From assembly GCA_007571095.1 (NCBI GenBank), contig RKSB01000195.1, positions 1 to 22,021 on the forward strand: 22,021 bases of DNA. Direction: 5' to 3'. This document shows positions 20,720-22,021 of the stretch, in pieces. Under the pieces are notes generated by a model. The model was not told the origin of the DNA and made no database searches. It saw nothing but the letters and a program-made list of their open reading frames with translations. Origin of the DNA: K189A clade bacterium. Lineage in GTDB: Bacteria; Pseudomonadota; Gammaproteobacteria; Pseudomonadales; Azotimanducaceae. Both the position numbers and the translations under genes were made by a program. Each line of letters begins with the position of its first letter. The stretch's first letter is position 1.

Positions 20720-21829
20720 TCAGGTATTCTGCGAAATCACTCCACCGCCCAGGCAGATATCTCCTTCGTAAAAGCAGGCAAATTGACCGGGCGTTACCGC
20801 CCGTTGTGGAGTCTCCAGATTCACACAATAATCCCCGTCCCTGAACTCCAGCAGGCAGGCTTGATCGTCCTGCCGATAACGGCATTTAACGTACCCCCTA
20901 TAAGGTAGCTCGGGGGCAGGCGGATTAATCCAGAAGACCTGATCGATCTTGAAGTGACTGGAAAAAAGCAGATGGTGGTCGTTGCCCTGAACGACAAGCA
21001 ACCGGTTTTGGGCAAAGTCCTTGTCGGCGACATACCAAGGCTCTTGTTGACAGCCCTTGACACCGCCTATGGCAAGCCCCTGTCTTTGTCCGATGGTGTA
21101 GTACATCAAGCCATCATGCCGACCCAGAACTCGCCCCTCCAAATCTACAATATCGCCCGGATTCGACTCGATGTAACGTTTCAGAAAGGTACCAAAAGGC
21201 CTTTCTCCAATAAAGCAAATTCCTGTCGAATCAGGCTTGTTGTGCACCTTCAAGCCCGCCTCCAGAGCCACTGACCGAACCTGACTCTTGGTCATGTCCC
21301 CGACCGGAAACACCACTCTGGACAGGCGGTCAGCACTCACTCTGTGCAGAAAATAGCTCTGATCCTTGTTGGAATCCATGCTTTTAAGCAGCCGAGTCTG
21401 ACCTTTCGTTTTCTTCACACGAGCATAGTGGCCGGTAGCAAAGGCATCTGCCTTTAACTCATGCAGGGCATAGTCCAGGCATTTTTGAAATTTAATTCTC
21501 TGGTTGCAGAGAACATCGGGATTGGGCGTGCAACCCGAACGAAACTGGTGCAGACACTGAGCAAAGACTTCGTCCCAGTAATCGGCGGAAAAATTAACCC
21601 TGTGCAGGGGAATTTGCAGCTGCTCGCAGACCTCCTGAGTATCACGCAGGTCGTCCAAATCCGTGCAGTACTGAGTGCCGTCATCCTCCTCCCAGTTCTT
21701 CATAAACAGCCCTTCCACCCGAAAGCCCTGTCTTTTGAGCAAGAGTGCTGCAACCGATGAGTCGACGCCGCCAGACATGGCGACGACAATGCGGTGCGAG
21801 TGGGTTTTTTTGCTTGCAGTCGAACTCAT
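20720..21829 (-). CDS. mnmA: tRNA-specific 2-thiouridylase MnmA
   Basis: MnmA makes 2-thiouridine at the wobble position of Lys, Glu and Gln tRNAs, using ATP and sulfur relayed by the Tus proteins. The 369 residues (E. coli 368) show the PP-loop SGGVDSS, VEGLFMKNWEEDDG, the catalytic Cys in TPNPDVLCNQRIKF, LDSNKDQSYFLHRV (as SMDSNKDQSYFLH), the second Cys in DSTGICFIGERPF, and EPWYVADKDF and CLGGGVI near the C-terminus. I chose ATG 21829 (MSSTASKKTH), which fits family length; it has no good ribosome-binding site. ATG 21925 would add 32 hydrophobic residues unlike MnmA. It is co-oriented with the ribosomal cluster and possibly separately transcribed. Confidence 0.96.
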   Translation of the reverse strand: MSSTASKKTHSHRIVVAMSGGVDSSVAALLLKRQGFRVEGLFMKNWEEDDGTQYCTDLDDLRDTQEVCEQLQIPLHRVNFSADYWDEVFAQCLHQFRSGCTPNPDVLCNQRIKFQKCLDYALHELKADAFATGHYARVKKTKGQTRLLKSMDSNKDQSYFLHRVSADRLSRVVFPVGDMTKSQVRSVALEAGLKVHNKPDSTGICFIGERPFGTFLKRYIESNPGDIVDLEGRVLGRHDGLMYYTIGQRQGLAIGGVKGCQQEPWYVADKDFAQNRLLVVQGNDHHLLFSSHFKIDQVFWINPPAPELPYRGYVKCRYRQDDQACLLEFRDGDYCVNLETPQRAVTPGQFACFYEGDICLGGGVISQNT

Positions 21830-21914
21830 GAGAATTGCAGTGCAGGTGACAGATTCGAAAAAGAGAACCGCCCAAAGAGTCAGAGAGTTTTTGCCAATAG
21901 CCTTCGAGTTTGTC

Positions 21915-21920
21915 ATTATA
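21915..21920 (-). promoter_or_regulatory. Candidate -10 element upstream of mnmA
   Basis: A perfect TATAAT on the minus strand lies about 85 bases upstream of the chosen mnmA start. No good -35 hexamer is found at the proper spacing. If used, it places transcription start inside the optional 5' extension of the mnmA frame, favouring the ATG at 21829. Confidence 0.25.
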
Positions 21921-21957
21921 GCCATGCAGTTGTCATCCGCCGACGACGGCCCAGGCA

Positions 21958-22021
21958 GACAGCCTTGAGCAGAAACTATTGACAGCCTTGAGCAGAAACT
22001 ATTGACAGCCTTGAGCAGAAA
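21958..22021. repeat. 23-bp tandem repeat at the window edge
   Basis: Unit GACAGCCTTGAGCAGAAACTATT (23 nt) occurs as two complete identical copies (21958-21980, 21981-22003) and 18 bases of a third, cut by the window end. The array presumably continues outward. It has no dyad symmetry, and the copies are adjacent with no spacers, so this is a plain tandem array and not a CRISPR. Confidence 0.9.

Noticed and set aside
20720..21925. MnmA starting at ATG 21925
   Set aside because: It would add 32 mostly hydrophobic residues not seen in the family, and a TATAAT element lies within that extension.
21958..22021. Possible CRISPR array
   Set aside because: The copies are directly adjacent without spacers and there are no cas genes; it is a simple tandem repeat.

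Overview
This window is chromosomal DNA from a gammaproteobacterium. It holds the complete S10-spc-alpha ribosomal protein cluster on the minus strand (rpsJ to rplQ, about 20.5 kb down to 6.6 kb) in the standard gammaproteobacterial order, with the secY-rpmJ and rpsM-rpsK-rpsD-rpoA-rplQ sections intact. The divergent pair ssb/uvrA lies at the other end. The proteins closely resemble their E. coli counterparts (UvrA, S4, L17, SecY, MnmA), but nothing here fixes genus or lifestyle.

Layout: 1-399 has no recognisable gene and ends in a hairpin behind ssb. ssb (minus) and uvrA (plus) are divergent from a 296-base spacer. 4089-6617 is an insertion between the tail-to-tail genes uvrA and rplQ. It carries a restriction endonuclease and an adenine methyltransferase that I recognise as EcoRV-family R.EcoRV and M.EcoRV homologues. 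It is bracketed by an 88-bp direct repeat that duplicates the uvrA/rplQ stop-codon junction. A second, 68-bp direct repeat is nested inside. The ribosomal operons follow, then mnmA, and the window ends within a 23-bp tandem repeat.

Working together: the ribosomal genes are tightly packed, with several 1-4 nt overlaps suggesting translational coupling. Recognisable promoters precede rpsJ and rpsM, so S10-spc and alpha look like separate transcription units, as in E. coli. The alpha promoter sits directly against a terminator-like hairpin behind rpmJ. Several small ribosomal proteins have low-complexity tails (L30 N-terminus, L29 and S17 C-termini).

The most notable feature is the R-M insertion. 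It has the hallmarks of 'insertion with long target duplication', a mode described for restriction-modification genes in other bacteria. Both uvrA and rplQ stay intact, and recombination between the 88-bp copies would restore the junction. The individual enzymes are a known family; the interest lies in the insertion structure, the nested repeats and the gene order (R upstream of M, M starting at TTG).
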